Assembly (NCBI RefSeq): GCF_004366635.1
Contig: NZ_SORN01000004.1
Coordinates: 186,001 to 250,000 of the forward strand
Length of the DNA: 64,000 nt
Source: Roseinatronobacter bogoriensis DSM 18756
GTDB lineage: Bacteria > Pseudomonadota > Alphaproteobacteria > Rhodobacterales > Rhodobacteraceae
Direction: 5' to 3'
This document shows, in pieces, positions 54,302 through 64,000 of the stretch. The position numbers and the translations under genes are program-made. The notes under the pieces are model-generated. The model was not told the origin of the DNA, did no database searches, and worked only from the letters and a program-made list of their open reading frames with translations. Each line of letters starts with the position of its first letter. Position 1 is the first letter of the stretch.

Positions 54302-55462
54302 ATGTCTGCCCAGACTTCCAAGCCCACTGCGTGCCTTGCCCTGGCCGATGGGACCATCTTTTACGGCCGAGGTTTCGGCGCAACTGGAGAGACAGTGGCC
54401 GAGTTGTGCTTTAACACCGCCATGACCGGCTATCAGGAGATCATGACCGATCCGTCCTATGCCGGACAGATCGTGACTTTCACCTTCCCGCATATCGGCA
54501 ATGTCGGCGTAAACCCGGATGACGACGAAACGCAGGACCCCGTCGCCGCTGGCATGGTGGTGAAGTGGGACCCGACAGTTCCGTCAAACTGGCGCGCGGC
54601 TGAGGATCTGGTGAGCTGGCTGAGCAAACGCGGCCGCATCTGTATTGGCGGGATCGATACCCGCCGCTTGACGCGGGCCATTCGCCAGCAGGGCGCGCCG
54701 CATGTGGCGCTTGCGCATGACCCGGATGGGAATTTCGACATAGAGGCGCTGGTCGCAAAGGCACGCGCATGGAAAGGGCTTGTCGGGCTGGATCTGGCGC
54801 GTGATGTGACCTGTGCGCAGTCCTATCGTTGGGATGAGATGCGTTGGGCATGGCCTGAGGGATATACCCGCCAGACTGCGCCCGTGCACAAGGTCGTTGC
54901 AATTGATTATGGCGCAAAGCGCAACATTTTGCGCTGCCTTGCTTCCGCTGGGTGTGATGTGACCGTATTACCAGCGACCGCCACCGCCGAAGATGTGCTG
55001 GCGCTGAACCCCGATGGCGTTTTCCTGTCAAACGGCCCGGGGGACCCGGCGGCAACGGGCGAATATGCTGTGCCTATGATCCGCGATGTTCTAGCCGCAG
55101 ACCTGCCTGTTTTCGGCATCTGCCTTGGGCATCAGATGCTGGCGCTGGCGCTAGGGGCGCAGACCATCAAGATGAATCACGGCCATCATGGCGCGAACCA
55201 TCCGGTCAAGGATCACGACACCGGCAAGGTCGAGATCACTTCGATGAACCACGGATTCGCGGTGGACAGCCAGTCCCTGCCTAAAAATGTGATAGAGACG
55301 CATACGTCCCTGTTCGACGGGTCGAATTGCGGCATCAGGATGACGGATCGCCCGGTCTTCTCTGTCCAGCACCACCCAGAGGCCAGCCCCGGCCCTCAGG
55401 ACAGCTTCTATCTGTTCGAGCGTTTTGCTGCGTCAATGGCCGCGCGCAAGTCCGAAGGGTGA
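54302..55462 (+). CDS. carA: Carbamoyl-phosphate synthase small subunit
   Basis: A 386-aa glutaminase subunit that feeds ammonia to CarB for arginine and pyrimidine synthesis. The class I amidotransferase triad is visible: Cys274 in FGICLGHQML, and His358 and Glu360 in VQHHPEASPGP. The N-terminal domain has the CarA pattern FNTAMTGYQEIMTDPSYAGQIV. The start is the ATG at 54302; an upstream in-frame codon at 54269 has no support. carB is not in the window, so the subunits are separate in this genome. It is divergent from the YqeY gene. Confidence 0.95.
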   Translation: MSAQTSKPTACLALADGTIFYGRGFGATGETVAELCFNTAMTGYQEIMTDPSYAGQIVTFTFPHIGNVGVNPDDDETQDPVAAGMVVKWDPTVPSNWRAAEDLVSWLSKRGRICIGGIDTRRLTRAIRQQGAPHVALAHDPDGNFDIEALVAKARAWKGLVGLDLARDVTCAQSYRWDEMRWAWPEGYTRQTAPVHKVVAIDYGAKRNILRCLASAGCDVTVLPATATAEDVLALNPDGVFLSNGPGDPAATGEYAVPMIRDVLAADLPVFGICLGHQMLALALGAQTIKMNHGHHGANHPVKDHDTGKVEITSMNHGFAVDSQSLPKNVIETHTSLFDGSNCGIRMTDRPVFSVQHHPEASPGPQDSFYLFERFAASMAARKSEG

Positions 55463-55544
55463 TCTTCACCTGACCGGAGCGGACCAAGGCTGTTTTGAAC
55501 TGTGCAGGCGGGCCGACAAGCCCGACCCGCTTGTGCATTGAGCA

Positions 55545-55565
55545 CACACAAGAATATTTTGTGTG
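55545..55565. repeat. Inverted repeat downstream of carA
   Basis: CACACAA-GAATATT-TTGTGTG is a perfect 7-bp inverted repeat with an AT-rich loop, in the gap between carA and the MotA-like gene. It could be an operator or a weak hairpin; no T-tract follows. Confidence 0.35.
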
Positions 55566-55644
55566 CTGCGCCAAATGCCTGTTGGCAGGGCCTCAAGACT
55601 GACTTAGTGTGAGAGTAGTCACAAGAGGATCAGGACGCCCGATC

Positions 55645-56850
55645 ATGGCCAGATCCCAAATTGGGGTGCAGACACAGTTTTCCCGCCCAGTGCGCCAGAT
55701 CGTGATGATGCTTGTCGTCCTCGCGCTTGTTGCGGTTGGGACATGGTTTGCGCTGCCAGCAGTCTCAGGAATTTTCCTCGCCAATGTCTGGCTGAACGGT
55801 TTCATCTTCTTTGTTTTTATCGTGGGGGTCTTTGCCACGTTCTGGCAGCTCATCCAGCTAAACCGCTCGATCATCTGGATCGAGGGGTTTGCGGCGGGCA
55901 CCCCTGGACACGAAGCGACCGTTCCGCCTGCCTTGCTGGTGCCGTTGGCGGCATTGCTGCGGGGGCGCGGGCGTGGCAGTCAGATCGGGTCCAGCTCTGC
56001 ATCCTCCATTCTGGATTCAGTGGCGACACGGCTGGACGAGTTGCGCGACATAACGCGCTATATCATCTCACTTCTGATCTTTCTGGGTCTGTTGGGTACA
56101 TTTTACGGCTTGGCAACGACCGTGCCCGCCGTGGTGGACACGATCCGTTCGCTTGCGCCGGAAGACAATGAAACCGGCATTCAGGTTTTCGATAACCTGA
56201 TGACCGGGCTTGAAGCGCAGCTTGGCGGCATGGGCACGGCGTTTTCTTCGTCGCTGCTGGGCCTTGCCGGCTCGCTGGTTGTTGGGATGCTGGAATTGTT
56301 CGCTGGTCATGGGCAGAACCGCTTTTACCGGCAACTGGAAGAATGGCTCAGCTCGATCACGCGTCTTGGTGTTGTCGGCGATCAGGAACACGGCGCAGAT
56401 ACGGGGGCCATGGTTCAGGTCATGGATGGCATGATCGAACAAATGGCGGCGATGTATCGTCATCAGGTGATCGCCGATCAGGAACGTGCTCAGTTGGATC
56501 AGGCTTTGGGGGGGCTGGCGGAAGCGATTGACCGGCTTTCAACAGGGGGGGGCGACGCGTCGCGATCGTCCGACAATGCACTGATACACGCGATGGAACG
56601 GATCATTGCGGGGCAGGATGCGTTGTTACATGAAATGCGCCTGCATGCGGATGACAATGGCCCCTCTGCGCAAGCCGAAATGCGCCTGCGGTTGCGCAAT
56701 ATAGACGGCCAGTTGCTGCGCATCGCCGAAGAGGTTTCGGCGGGACGTGTTGAAACGACCGCCGATCTGCGGGCGGATTTGTCGTCTTTGACTGTCGCTG
56801 TCCGGCAATTGTCACGCTCTGGGTTCAGTGCGCGCCGGGATGGAGAGTAA
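55645..56850 (+). CDS. MotA/TolQ/ExbB-like proton channel family protein
   Basis: A 401-aa inner-membrane protein. Hydrophobic segments lie near residues 18-40, 48-70, 145-165 and 200-225, as in MotA/TolQ/ExbB proteins. The third and fourth segments carry the family pattern IISLLIFLGLLGTFYGLATTVP and GMGTAFSSSLLGLAGSLVVGM. A tail of about 170 residues follows, helical and with many Glu, Arg and Ala, that extends into the cytoplasm. Its gene is 3 bp before a MotB/OmpA-like gene, so the two probably form a stator-like pair. It is not near the flagellar genes; the role may be in envelope mechanics. The start is probably the ATG at 55645. Confidence 0.8.
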   Translation: MARSQIGVQTQFSRPVRQIVMMLVVLALVAVGTWFALPAVSGIFLANVWLNGFIFFVFIVGVFATFWQLIQLNRSIIWIEGFAAGTPGHEATVPPALLVPLAALLRGRGRGSQIGSSSASSILDSVATRLDELRDITRYIISLLIFLGLLGTFYGLATTVPAVVDTIRSLAPEDNETGIQVFDNLMTGLEAQLGGMGTAFSSSLLGLAGSLVVGMLELFAGHGQNRFYRQLEEWLSSITRLGVVGDQEHGADTGAMVQVMDGMIEQMAAMYRHQVIADQERAQLDQALGGLAEAIDRLSTGGGDASRSSDNALIHAMERIIAGQDALLHEMRLHADDNGPSAQAEMRLRLRNIDGQLLRIAEEVSAGRVETTADLRADLSSLTVAVRQLSRSGFSARRDGE

Positions 56851-56853
56851 GCG

Positions 56854-58629
56854 ATGGCGCTGGCGCGCAGATCAGGGCAGCGGCGCGATGTAAGTGGGGC
56901 CATCTGGCCCGGCTTCGTCGATGCGATGACCGCGCTTTTACTGGTGCTGATGTTTGTGCTGTCGATCTTCATGATCGTGCAATTTGTGCTGCGCGACACG
57001 ATTACCGCACAAGATACCCAGCTTGAGGGGCTTTCTGCCGAAGTCGCTTCGCTTGCCGATGCCTTGGGCCTGTCGCGTGCACGCGTGGCCACTTTGGAAG
57101 GCGAGGTCGGCGCCTTGTCCAGCGATCTGGAGCAGGCGCGCGCGCTGGCTGCTGCGCAAATGGCGCAGGTTTCTAGCTTAACTGACGATCTGGCTGCGCG
57201 CGAGCAGGCGCTTGATGCAGCACAGGCCCGGATCACAGATTTTGAAGCACAGGTTGCAGCGTTGATTTCATCGCGCGATGCCGCTGTCGCACGTGGCGAT
57301 GCCCTAAGCACGGATCTGGCCGAACTGGAAGCCGCGCAAGACCAGCTTTTGTCAGAACGGGACGCGATGGCGCTGGCATTGGCGTCGCTGCGTGAAGAGA
57401 TGGACGCCGAGGCCGAGGCCGCGCGCCTTGCTGCTGCGCGCGCCGAAGCGGTCGAGGCTGCGCTGGCGCAGATGCAGGCCGACACCGCATCACAAGAAGC
57501 AACGCTTGCCCAGCTTGCCGCACAGCTTTCGGCGGCCGAAGAGCGGGTGCAGGATCAGGCGCGGGTTGAGGCTGAACTGCGCAGTGATCTTGACGCGGCT
57601 GCAAATGTCGCTTTGGTCGAACGTGCAGCGGCGGAAGCCTTGCGCGCAAGGCTTGCCGGGGTGGAGGCAGAGTTGAGTGCGGAGGAGCGCCGCCGCCTGG
57701 CCGATGCCGCTGCGGCAGAAGCGCTGCGCGCGCGCCTGGAAGATGCAGATGCCGAATTGACCGCTATGACGCTTGCCTTGGAGGAGCAACGCCGCCGCGC
57801 CGAGGAGACGCTGACCTTGCTGGCCGCCGCACGGGAGGGGCAGGCCGAAGCAGAAGCCGCGCTTGAAGCCGAAATATCGGAGCGAGAGCGCCTTGCCGCG
57901 CTGCGCGCCATGGCGGAACAAAGCCTGTCAGAACGGGATGCGCAATCACTGGCAGATCAACGCAGGCTAGAGGTTCTGAACCAGCAGGTCGCCGCTTTGC
58001 GGGGGCAGGTGGGCAGCTTGCAGGATTTGCTGGGTGATGTCCGCGCCCGCGAAGAGGCCGCGCAAACCCAGATTGAAAGCCTTGGTTCGGATTTGAATGT
58101 GGCCTTGGCACAATTGGCCGTCGAACAGCGCGCGCGCGCAAATCTGGAAGCCGCCGAGCGCGAGCGGCTGGAGCGGTTCCAGTCAGAATTCTTTGGCCGC
58201 TTGCGCGATGTGCTTGAAGGGCGGGACGAGATCGAGATTGTGGGCGACAGGTTCGTTTTCTCCTCCGAGGTGCTGTTTCAGCTAGGGTCTGCCACGCTTG
58301 CACCTGCGGGGCAGGCGCAGATTGCCAATGTCGTCAATGTCTTGCGCGAGGTGTCTGATAGTATCCCCCCGGAAATTGACTGGATCCTTCGGGTGGACGG
58401 ACATACTGACGACATCCCGCTTGGGCCGGGGGCGGAATGGCGCGACAACTGGGCACTTAGCCAGGCGCGTGCATTGTCGGTTGTGCGGTTCATGACCGAC
58501 CAGTTGGGGTTCGATCCGCGCAGGCTGGCAGCAACAGGGTTCGGGGAATACCGCCCGGTCGATACTGCGGACACGCCAGAGGCCCGTGCGCGCAACCGCC
58601 GGATCGAGTTGAAGCTGACGGAACGCTGA
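56854..58629 (+). CDS. MotB/OmpA-like peptidoglycan-binding protein with long coiled coil
   Basis: A 591-aa protein with one N-terminal membrane segment (FVDAMTALLLVLMFVLSIF), whose Asp23 stands where MotB carries its proton-binding Asp. Residues about 50-440 are a long coiled coil with Glu, Ala, Arg and Leu repeats (for example RRRLADAAAAEALRARL). The C-terminal OmpA domain (about 447-591) has VDGHTDDIPL, NWALSQARALSVVRFM and RNRRIELKL, which hold peptidoglycan. It likely works with the MotA-like protein just upstream. The coiled coil is far longer than in MotB. Confidence 0.82.
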   Translation: MALARRSGQRRDVSGAIWPGFVDAMTALLLVLMFVLSIFMIVQFVLRDTITAQDTQLEGLSAEVASLADALGLSRARVATLEGEVGALSSDLEQARALAAAQMAQVSSLTDDLAAREQALDAAQARITDFEAQVAALISSRDAAVARGDALSTDLAELEAAQDQLLSERDAMALALASLREEMDAEAEAARLAAARAEAVEAALAQMQADTASQEATLAQLAAQLSAAEERVQDQARVEAELRSDLDAAANVALVERAAAEALRARLAGVEAELSAEERRRLADAAAAEALRARLEDADAELTAMTLALEEQRRRAEETLTLLAAAREGQAEAEAALEAEISERERLAALRAMAEQSLSERDAQSLADQRRLEVLNQQVAALRGQVGSLQDLLGDVRAREEAAQTQIESLGSDLNVALAQLAVEQRARANLEAAERERLERFQSEFFGRLRDVLEGRDEIEIVGDRFVFSSEVLFQLGSATLAPAGQAQIANVVNVLREVSDSIPPEIDWILRVDGHTDDIPLGPGAEWRDNWALSQARALSVVRFMTDQLGFDPRRLAATGFGEYRPVDTADTPEARARNRRIELKLTER

Positions 58630-58818
58630 ACCATCATCGCGCGGCGCAGGAGTCTGGCGCAAGGGCAGGGCCCTATTTGCAAAGTCCACACAATAGACAC
58701 TCAAGGATAACCCAGAAGACCAGCCATGTGCGCGCTATCACCAAGGCTGATACCCTCTCATTCATGTGATGCTCTTGCGTCAGAGAGAGGAAGGCACTAG
58801 GCAAGGCGCGTCACATAA

Positions 58819-59799
<981 letters not shown>

Positions 59800-59822
59800 G
59801 CCGTCAGGCGGATATTCGTATC

Positions 59823-59856
59823 AAAAGGTCGCGCGACAGCGCGGCCTTTTTTATAG
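59823..59856 (+). terminator. Rho-independent terminator after mdh
   Basis: AAGGTCGCGC-GACA-GCGCGGCCTT is a 10-bp stem with one G-T pair and a 4-nt loop, followed by TTTTTTAT. It separates mdh from sucC. Confidence 0.85.
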
Positions 59857-59910
59857 GATATGTCGGGTTCTTCCCTTGTTCTTAGACCAGTTCTTAATGT
59901 TGGCGAAAAA

Positions 59911-59941
59911 TGTGATCACACGTTTCAAAACTGTGATCACA
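59911..59941 (+). promoter_or_regulatory. Two TGTGATCACA palindromes upstream of sucC
   Basis: Two identical perfect 10-bp palindromes, TGTGATCACA, lie at 59911-59920 and 59932-59941. Their centres are 21 bp apart, two turns of the helix. They are about 107-137 bp upstream of the sucC ATG. In Rhodobacter sphaeroides the GntR-family regulator AkgR activates several TCA genes. The sites here fit such an activator, but that is inferred. Confidence 0.65.
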
Positions 59942-60047
59942 AAGTTCCGATTTTACCTGAATTCACTTATTTTACAGAAGTTTTTCATTGTTTTTCGTAC
60001 TGAATCTGCGATGCACGGACAGACAACAGCAGATATGGGACAGTTTC

Positions 60048-61241
60048 ATGAACATTCATGAGTATCAGGCAAAAGGGCTTCTGCGCTCTTACGGTGTGCC
60101 TGTTTCGGACGGGCGCATTGTTTTCAAGGCCGAAGAGGCAAAAAGCGCCGCAGGCGAGATGGATGGCCCGCTTTGGGTGGTCAAGGCGCAGATCCACGCC
60201 GGTGGGCGCGGTAAGGGCAGCTTCAAAGAAGCCTCTGCCGGCGAAAAGGGCGGCGTTCGTCTGGCCAAGTCTGTCGGTGAAGCCGAAGAACACGCCAAGC
60301 AGATGCTGGGCCGCACATTGGTTACGCATCAGACCGGACCGGCTGGCAAGCAGGTCAACCGCATCTACATCGAAGATGGCTCGGATATTGAGCGCGAGTT
60401 GTATCTGGCACTTCTGGTCGACCGCGTCAGCAGCCGCATCAGCTTTGTCGTATCCACCGAAGGCGGCATGGATATCGAAGAAGTCGCGGCGAACACGCCC
60501 GAAAAGATCCTGTCTTTCAGCGTTGATCCGGTTACCGGCATTCAGGGCTTCCACGGTCGCCGCGTCGCATTCGCGCTGGGGCTGGAAGGCAAGCAGGTCA
60601 AGCAATGCGTCGATCTGGTCAGCAAGCTCTATAAACTGTTCATCGAGCGCGACGCCGAAATGGTCGAGATCAATCCGCTGATTGTGACCGACAAGGGCGA
60701 TTTGAAATGCCTTGATGCCAAGATGGGCTTCGACTCAAACGCGCTCTATCGCCAGCCCGACATTCTGGCGCTGCGCGACGAGACGGAAGAAGACCCCAAG
60801 GAACTTGCTGCCAGCAAATATGACCTGAACTACATCGCGCTGGATGGCGAGATTGGCTGCATGGTCAATGGTGCCGGTCTGGCAATGGCGACGATGGATA
60901 TCATCAAGCTTTATGGCGCGGAACCTGCCAACTTTCTGGACGTTGGGGGTGGGGCGACCAAGGAAAAAGTGACCGAGGCCTTCAAGATCATCACCTCTGA
61001 TCCGAATGTAAAAGGCATTCTGGTCAATATTTTCGGTGGCATCATGCGCTGCGACATCATCGCCGAAGGTGTGATTGCCGCGGTCAAGGAGGTTGGGCTT
61101 CAGGTTCCGCTTGTCGTCCGTCTGGAAGGCACGAATGTCGAGAAGGGTAAGGAAATCATCGCTGGTTCTGGTCTGAATGTGATCGCTGCTGACAACCTGT
61201 CGGATGCAGCAGAGAAAATCGTCAAAGCGGTGAAGGGGTAA
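60048..61241 (+). CDS. sucC: Succinyl-CoA synthetase subunit beta
   Basis: A 397-aa ATP-grasp subunit that makes succinate and ATP (or GTP) from succinyl-CoA. It starts [20 protein letters not shown], has [31 protein letters not shown] and the C-terminal [18 protein letters not shown]. An in-frame earlier start at 59988 is less likely, as GGGA lies before ATG 60048. Two palindromic operator-like sites precede it. sucD follows after 5 bp. Confidence 0.97.
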   Translation: MNIHEYQAKGLLRSYGVPVSDGRIVFKAEEAKSAAGEMDGPLWVVKAQIHAGGRGKGSFKEASAGEKGGVRLAKSVGEAEEHAKQMLGRTLVTHQTGPAGKQVNRIYIEDGSDIERELYLALLVDRVSSRISFVVSTEGGMDIEEVAANTPEKILSFSVDPVTGIQGFHGRRVAFALGLEGKQVKQCVDLVSKLYKLFIERDAEMVEINPLIVTDKGDLKCLDAKMGFDSNALYRQPDILALRDETEEDPKELAASKYDLNYIALDGEIGCMVNGAGLAMATMDIIKLYGAEPANFLDVGGGATKEKVTEAFKIITSDPNVKGILVNIFGGIMRCDIIAEGVIAAVKEVGLQVPLVVRLEGTNVEKGKEIIAGSGLNVIAADNLSDAAEKIVKAVKG

Positions 61242-61246
61242 GTTCG

Positions 61247-62131
61247 ATGGCTGTTCTTGTTGATAAAAATACCAAAGTCATCTGCCAGGGTTTCACCGGC
61301 TCGCAGGGCACATTCCATTCCGAGCAGGCGATTGCGTATGGCACGCAAATGGTTGGCGGCGTGACGCCGGGCAAGGGTGGTCAGACCCATCTGGACCTGC
61401 CGGTGTTCGACTCGGTGCACGAAGCCAAGTCAAAAACCGAGGCGAATGCCAGCGTGATTTATGTGCCGCCGCCCTTCGCGGCTGATTCGATCCTTGAGGC
61501 GATTGATGCCGAGATGGAATTGATCGTGTGCATCACCGAAGGCATTCCGGTGCTGGACATGATGCGCGTCAAGCGCGCCCTTGAAGGAAGCAAATCGGTT
61601 CTGATCGGTCCCAACTGCCCCGGCGTCATCACGCCAGATGCCTGCAAGATCGGCATCATGCCCGGCCATATTCACCGTCGCGGTTCCGTCGGGGTGGTGT
61701 CACGTTCCGGGACGTTGACCTATGAGGCAGTTAAACAGACAACTGATGTAGGCCTTGGCCAGTCCACATGTGTGGGCATTGGCGGCGACCCGATCAAGGG
61801 TACTGAGCATCTGGATGTTCTGGAATGGTTCCTTGCCGATGATGAAACGCATTCGATCATCATGATCGGAGAAATTGGCGGCAGTGCCGAAGAAGAAGCC
61901 GCGCAATTCCTGAAGGATGAAGCTGCACGCGGCCGCAAGAAACCGGTTGCAGGCTTTATTGCCGGGCGCACGGCCCCTCCGGGGCGGCGCATGGGCCATG
62001 CCGGCGCAATCGTCGCTGGCGGCAAGGGCGGCGCAGAAGACAAGATCGAAGCGATGAAAAGCGCCGGAATCGTTGTCGCGGATAGTCCGGCGGGCCTGGG
62101 TGAGGCCGTTCTCAAGGCGATTGGTAAATAG
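61247..62131 (+). CDS. sucD: Succinyl-CoA synthetase subunit alpha
   Basis: A 294-aa alpha subunit that binds CoA and is phosphorylated on a His. It shows [22 protein letters not shown] and [20 protein letters not shown]. The phospho-His is in [15 protein letters not shown] near 245. It follows sucC by 5 bp, so both subunits are made together. The next gene starts 29 bp after the stop. Confidence 0.97.
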   Translation: MAVLVDKNTKVICQGFTGSQGTFHSEQAIAYGTQMVGGVTPGKGGQTHLDLPVFDSVHEAKSKTEANASVIYVPPPFAADSILEAIDAEMELIVCITEGIPVLDMMRVKRALEGSKSVLIGPNCPGVITPDACKIGIMPGHIHRRGSVGVVSRSGTLTYEAVKQTTDVGLGQSTCVGIGGDPIKGTEHLDVLEWFLADDETHSIIMIGEIGGSAEEEAAQFLKDEAARGRKKPVAGFIAGRTAPPGRRMGHAGAIVAGGKGGAEDKIEAMKSAGIVVADSPAGLGEAVLKAIGK

Positions 62132-62160
62132 TATCTGGTGTCCGCAGGAAAGGCACAGTC

Positions 62161-62673
62161 ATGACTTTCACAGCAGCCGTGAGGCGCGGTTTTGAGAACA
62201 CACTGAAATTTTCGGGGCGCTCACGCCGCCCCGAATACTGGTGGTTCTTCCTCTTTGTCTTTGTGGGGGCATTCGTGCTGTCGCTGGTTCAGATGGTGAT
62301 GGGCATGACGGGCGACTGGCTGGTGCGATTGTTCCAGTTGGTCGTCTTCGTGCCGTTCCTTGCGGTGGGCTGGCGCAGATTACAGGACACGGGCCGGCCA
62401 GGTTGGTATCTGTTGGTTCCCAGCGCGATTGTTGTCATCTCGTCCATCATGGTGGGCAGCCTCTCTGCAAGTATGATGCAGGGGGGCTTTGGTGCCATGA
62501 TGCAGGGCGGGCCTGCAAACGGGATGCCGATGGGCGTCCAGCCGGGACAGCCTGCCTTGATCATGCTGCTGGCCGTTGCGCAATTCGTGGCGGGTGTTGT
62601 TATCATCTGGTGGATGACCCGCCCCAGCCAGCGCGGCGAGAACCGTTTCGGCCCTGAGCCGCGCGTCAAATAG
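62161..62673 (+). CDS. DUF805 domain-containing membrane protein
   Basis: A 170-aa inner-membrane protein of the DUF805 (YhaH-like) family. Family marks are FENTLKFSGRSRRPEYWWFFLF at the start, WRRLQDTGRPGWYLLVP in the middle, and four hydrophobic segments. A methionine-glycine-rich stretch (MMQGGFGAMMQGGPANGMPMG) follows. The function is unknown. The gene sits between sucD and sucA in the same direction, so it is probably in the TCA operon; a role there is not evident. Confidence 0.88.
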   Translation: MTFTAAVRRGFENTLKFSGRSRRPEYWWFFLFVFVGAFVLSLVQMVMGMTGDWLVRLFQLVVFVPFLAVGWRRLQDTGRPGWYLLVPSAIVVISSIMVGSLSASMMQGGFGAMMQGGPANGMPMGVQPGQPALIMLLAVAQFVAGVVIIWWMTRPSQRGENRFGPEPRVK

Positions 62674-62710
62674 CTTAGATTTAACCCTCAAGTGCCACAG
62701 AGGTGCTCTT

Positions 62711-64000
62711 ATGAACGACCATAGCCCGAACGAACAGATGCATGGCGAGACCTTTCTTGAAGGTCAGAATGCCGCATATGTCGAAGCCTTGCAGGCTCGT
62801 CACGCGGCAGACCCTGCGTCAGTGGATGATGTCTGGGCGGATTACTTTCGCACATTGGGCGAAGGGGCGCAGGATGCGCAGCGCGCGGCGAGTGGCCCTA
62901 GCTGGGCGCGCAAGGACTGGCCGCCGCAGCCGAAGGACGATCTGACATCGGCCCTGACGGGTGAATGGCCGACTGCTGCGCCCGTGGTTGAGACGAAAGC
63001 CGCGGCTGAGAAGATTACCGCCAAGGCGGCGGCGCAAGGTGTAACCCTGACGACAGAGCAAGTGCGCGCCGCAGTGATTGACAGTTTGCGTGCGTTGATG
63101 ATCATTCGCGCTTACCGGATTCGGGGGCATCTGGTCGCTGATCTGGACCCGCTAGGAATGCGCAAGGAAGAACCGCACCCCGAATTGGACCCGCGGTCTT
63201 ACGGGTTTACCGAAGCGGATATGGACCGCCCCATTTTCATTGATAATGTGCTGGGGCTGGAAGTTGCCAGTCTGCGCCAGATTATCGACATCTTGCAGCG
63301 CACCTATTGCGGGACATTCGCGCTGCAATTCATGCATATCTCGGACCCCGAACAGGTGGCTTGGCTCAAGGAGCGGATCGAAGGTCTGGGCAAAGAGATT
63401 CAGTTCACCAAGAACGGACGCCGCGCCATTCTCAACAAGATGGTCGAGGCCGAAGGGTTCGAGAAGTTCCTGCATGTGAAATACATGGGAACCAAGCGCT
63501 TCGGTCTGGATGGAGGCGAGGCGACCATCCCTGCGATGGAGCAGATCATCAAGCGCGGCGGTGCACTTGGCCTGAAGGAAGTCGCCATCGGGATGCCGCA
63601 TCGTGGCCGGTTGAACATTCTGGCCAATGTGATGGGCAAGCCCTATCGCGCCATTTTCAACGAGTTTCAGGGCGGCAGCTTCAAGCCGGAGGATGTCGAT
63701 GGTTCGGGTGATGTGAAATACCATCTGGGTGCGTCATCCGACCGCGAGTTTGATGGCAACACCGTGCACCTTTCCTTGACGGCCAACCCGTCGCATCTTG
63801 AAGCGGTTAATCCGGTCGTTCTGGGCAAGGTCCGCGCGAAACAGGACCAGATGAACGATGCAGAGCGTCGTCAGGTCGTGGCGGTGCTGCTGCATGGGGA
63901 TGCCGCCTTTGCAGGGCAAGGTGTTGTGGCCGAAGGCTTTGGCCTGTCTGGCCTGCGTGGCCATCGCACAGGCGGCACGATCCATATCATTGTGAACAAC
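62711..64000 (+). CDS. sucA: 2-oxoglutarate dehydrogenase E1 component (partial)
   Basis: The gene starts at ATG 62711 and runs off the right edge; 430 codons are visible. The opening MNDHSPNEQMHGETFLEGQNAAYVEAL, DPASVDDVWADYF and the RIRGHLVADLDPLG region are typical of SucA. HISDPEQVAWLKERIEG, IGMPHRGRLNILANVMGKP and TANPSHLEAVNPVVLGK also match; they belong to the ThDP domain. E1 decarboxylates 2-oxoglutarate in the TCA cycle. It is the last gene of the mdh-sucCD-DUF805-sucA run. sucB should follow outside the window. Confidence 0.96.
   Translation, partial: MNDHSPNEQMHGETFLEGQNAAYVEALQARHAADPASVDDVWADYFRTLGEGAQDAQRAASGPSWARKDWPPQPKDDLTSALTGEWPTAAPVVETKAAAEKITAKAAAQGVTLTTEQVRAAVIDSLRALMIIRAYRIRGHLVADLDPLGMRKEEPHPELDPRSYGFTEADMDRPIFIDNVLGLEVASLRQIIDILQRTYCGTFALQFMHISDPEQVAWLKERIEGLGKEIQFTKNGRRAILNKMVEAEGFEKFLHVKYMGTKRFGLDGGEATIPAMEQIIKRGGALGLKEVAIGMPHRGRLNILANVMGKPYRAIFNEFQGGSFKPEDVDGSGDVKYHLGASSDREFDGNTVHLSLTANPSHLEAVNPVVLGKVRAKQDQMNDAERRQVVAVLLHGDAAFAGQGVVAEGFGLSGLRGHRTGGTIHIIVNN

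Noticed and set aside
55609..58629. Possible Zorya-type anti-phage system (ZorA/ZorB-like pair)
   Set aside because: The MotA-like and MotB/OmpA-like genes have the right broad shape, but no zorC, zorD or zorE-like gene follows; mdh is next. The neighbourhood is housekeeping, so a defence system is not supported.

Overview
The window is chromosomal DNA from an alphaproteobacterium, most likely a Rhodobacterales/Rhodobacteraceae member. The evidence is the high-GC coding pattern, family-typical small proteins (RSP_7527-like, DUF4169, usg, RHH_4), a CtrA-type (Fla2-like) flagellar gene order, a CceR-type operator at edd and an mdh-sucC-sucD-sucA TCA cluster. An ectoine-hydrolase-like gene suggests a marine or halophilic life style. 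The genus cannot be fixed from this sequence alone. Genes are tightly packed, and no prophage, CRISPR array, rRNA, tRNA or intact insertion sequence was seen.

Layout. 1-3.2 kb: partial 23S rRNA methyltransferase, a 54-aa small protein, and edd with a LacI-type operator inside its promoter. 3.3-5.6 kb: M48 protease, a ZIP metal transporter with an Irr-like box, and an SDR. 5.8-6.0 kb: first copy of a dispersed intergenic repeat. 6.3-11.7 kb: an Mla/MCE lipid-transport operon, then a DedA-like gene and dsbB. 11.8-16.2 kb: usg, gyrA and small conserved proteins. 16.4-19.4 kb: doeA-like hydrolase, class III aminotransferase and a hypothetical. 19.6-23.0 kb: second repeat copy, metG and fliI.

23.0-34.1 kb is a flagellar export and rod locus. 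fliI faces flgB-flgC-fliE-fliQ-flgF-flgG-flgA-flgH-fliL-like plus an M29 aminopeptidase. These converge on sltF-like-flhA-fliR-flhB-fliJ-like on the other strand. 34.2-41.2 kb: kynU, a rhodanese, an ICMT-like methyltransferase, pntAB and DUF3422. 41.2-51.4 kb: a hydrolase, metA with a P-loop ATPase partner, a FadL-type porin, penicillin acylase, a hydroxyacid dehydrogenase, a gamma carbonic anhydrase, the third repeat copy, a UbiH-type monooxygenase and two tandem paralogous small membrane proteins.

51.4-64 kb: a HAD nucleotidase, a GntR regulator, a dienelactone hydrolase, YqeY, carA, a MotA/MotB-like envelope pair, then mdh, sucCD, DUF805 and the start of sucA. Central carbon metabolism has visible regulatory signals at two ends: the edd operator, and a pair of identical TGTGATCACA palindromes 21 bp apart upstream of sucC. 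They fit the CceR/AkgR regulation known from Rhodobacter sphaeroides. No clearly new defence or biosynthetic system is visible. The least explained items are the three-copy structured repeat, the MotAB-like pair with long coiled coils, the paired small membrane proteins and the P-loop ATPase coupled to metA.
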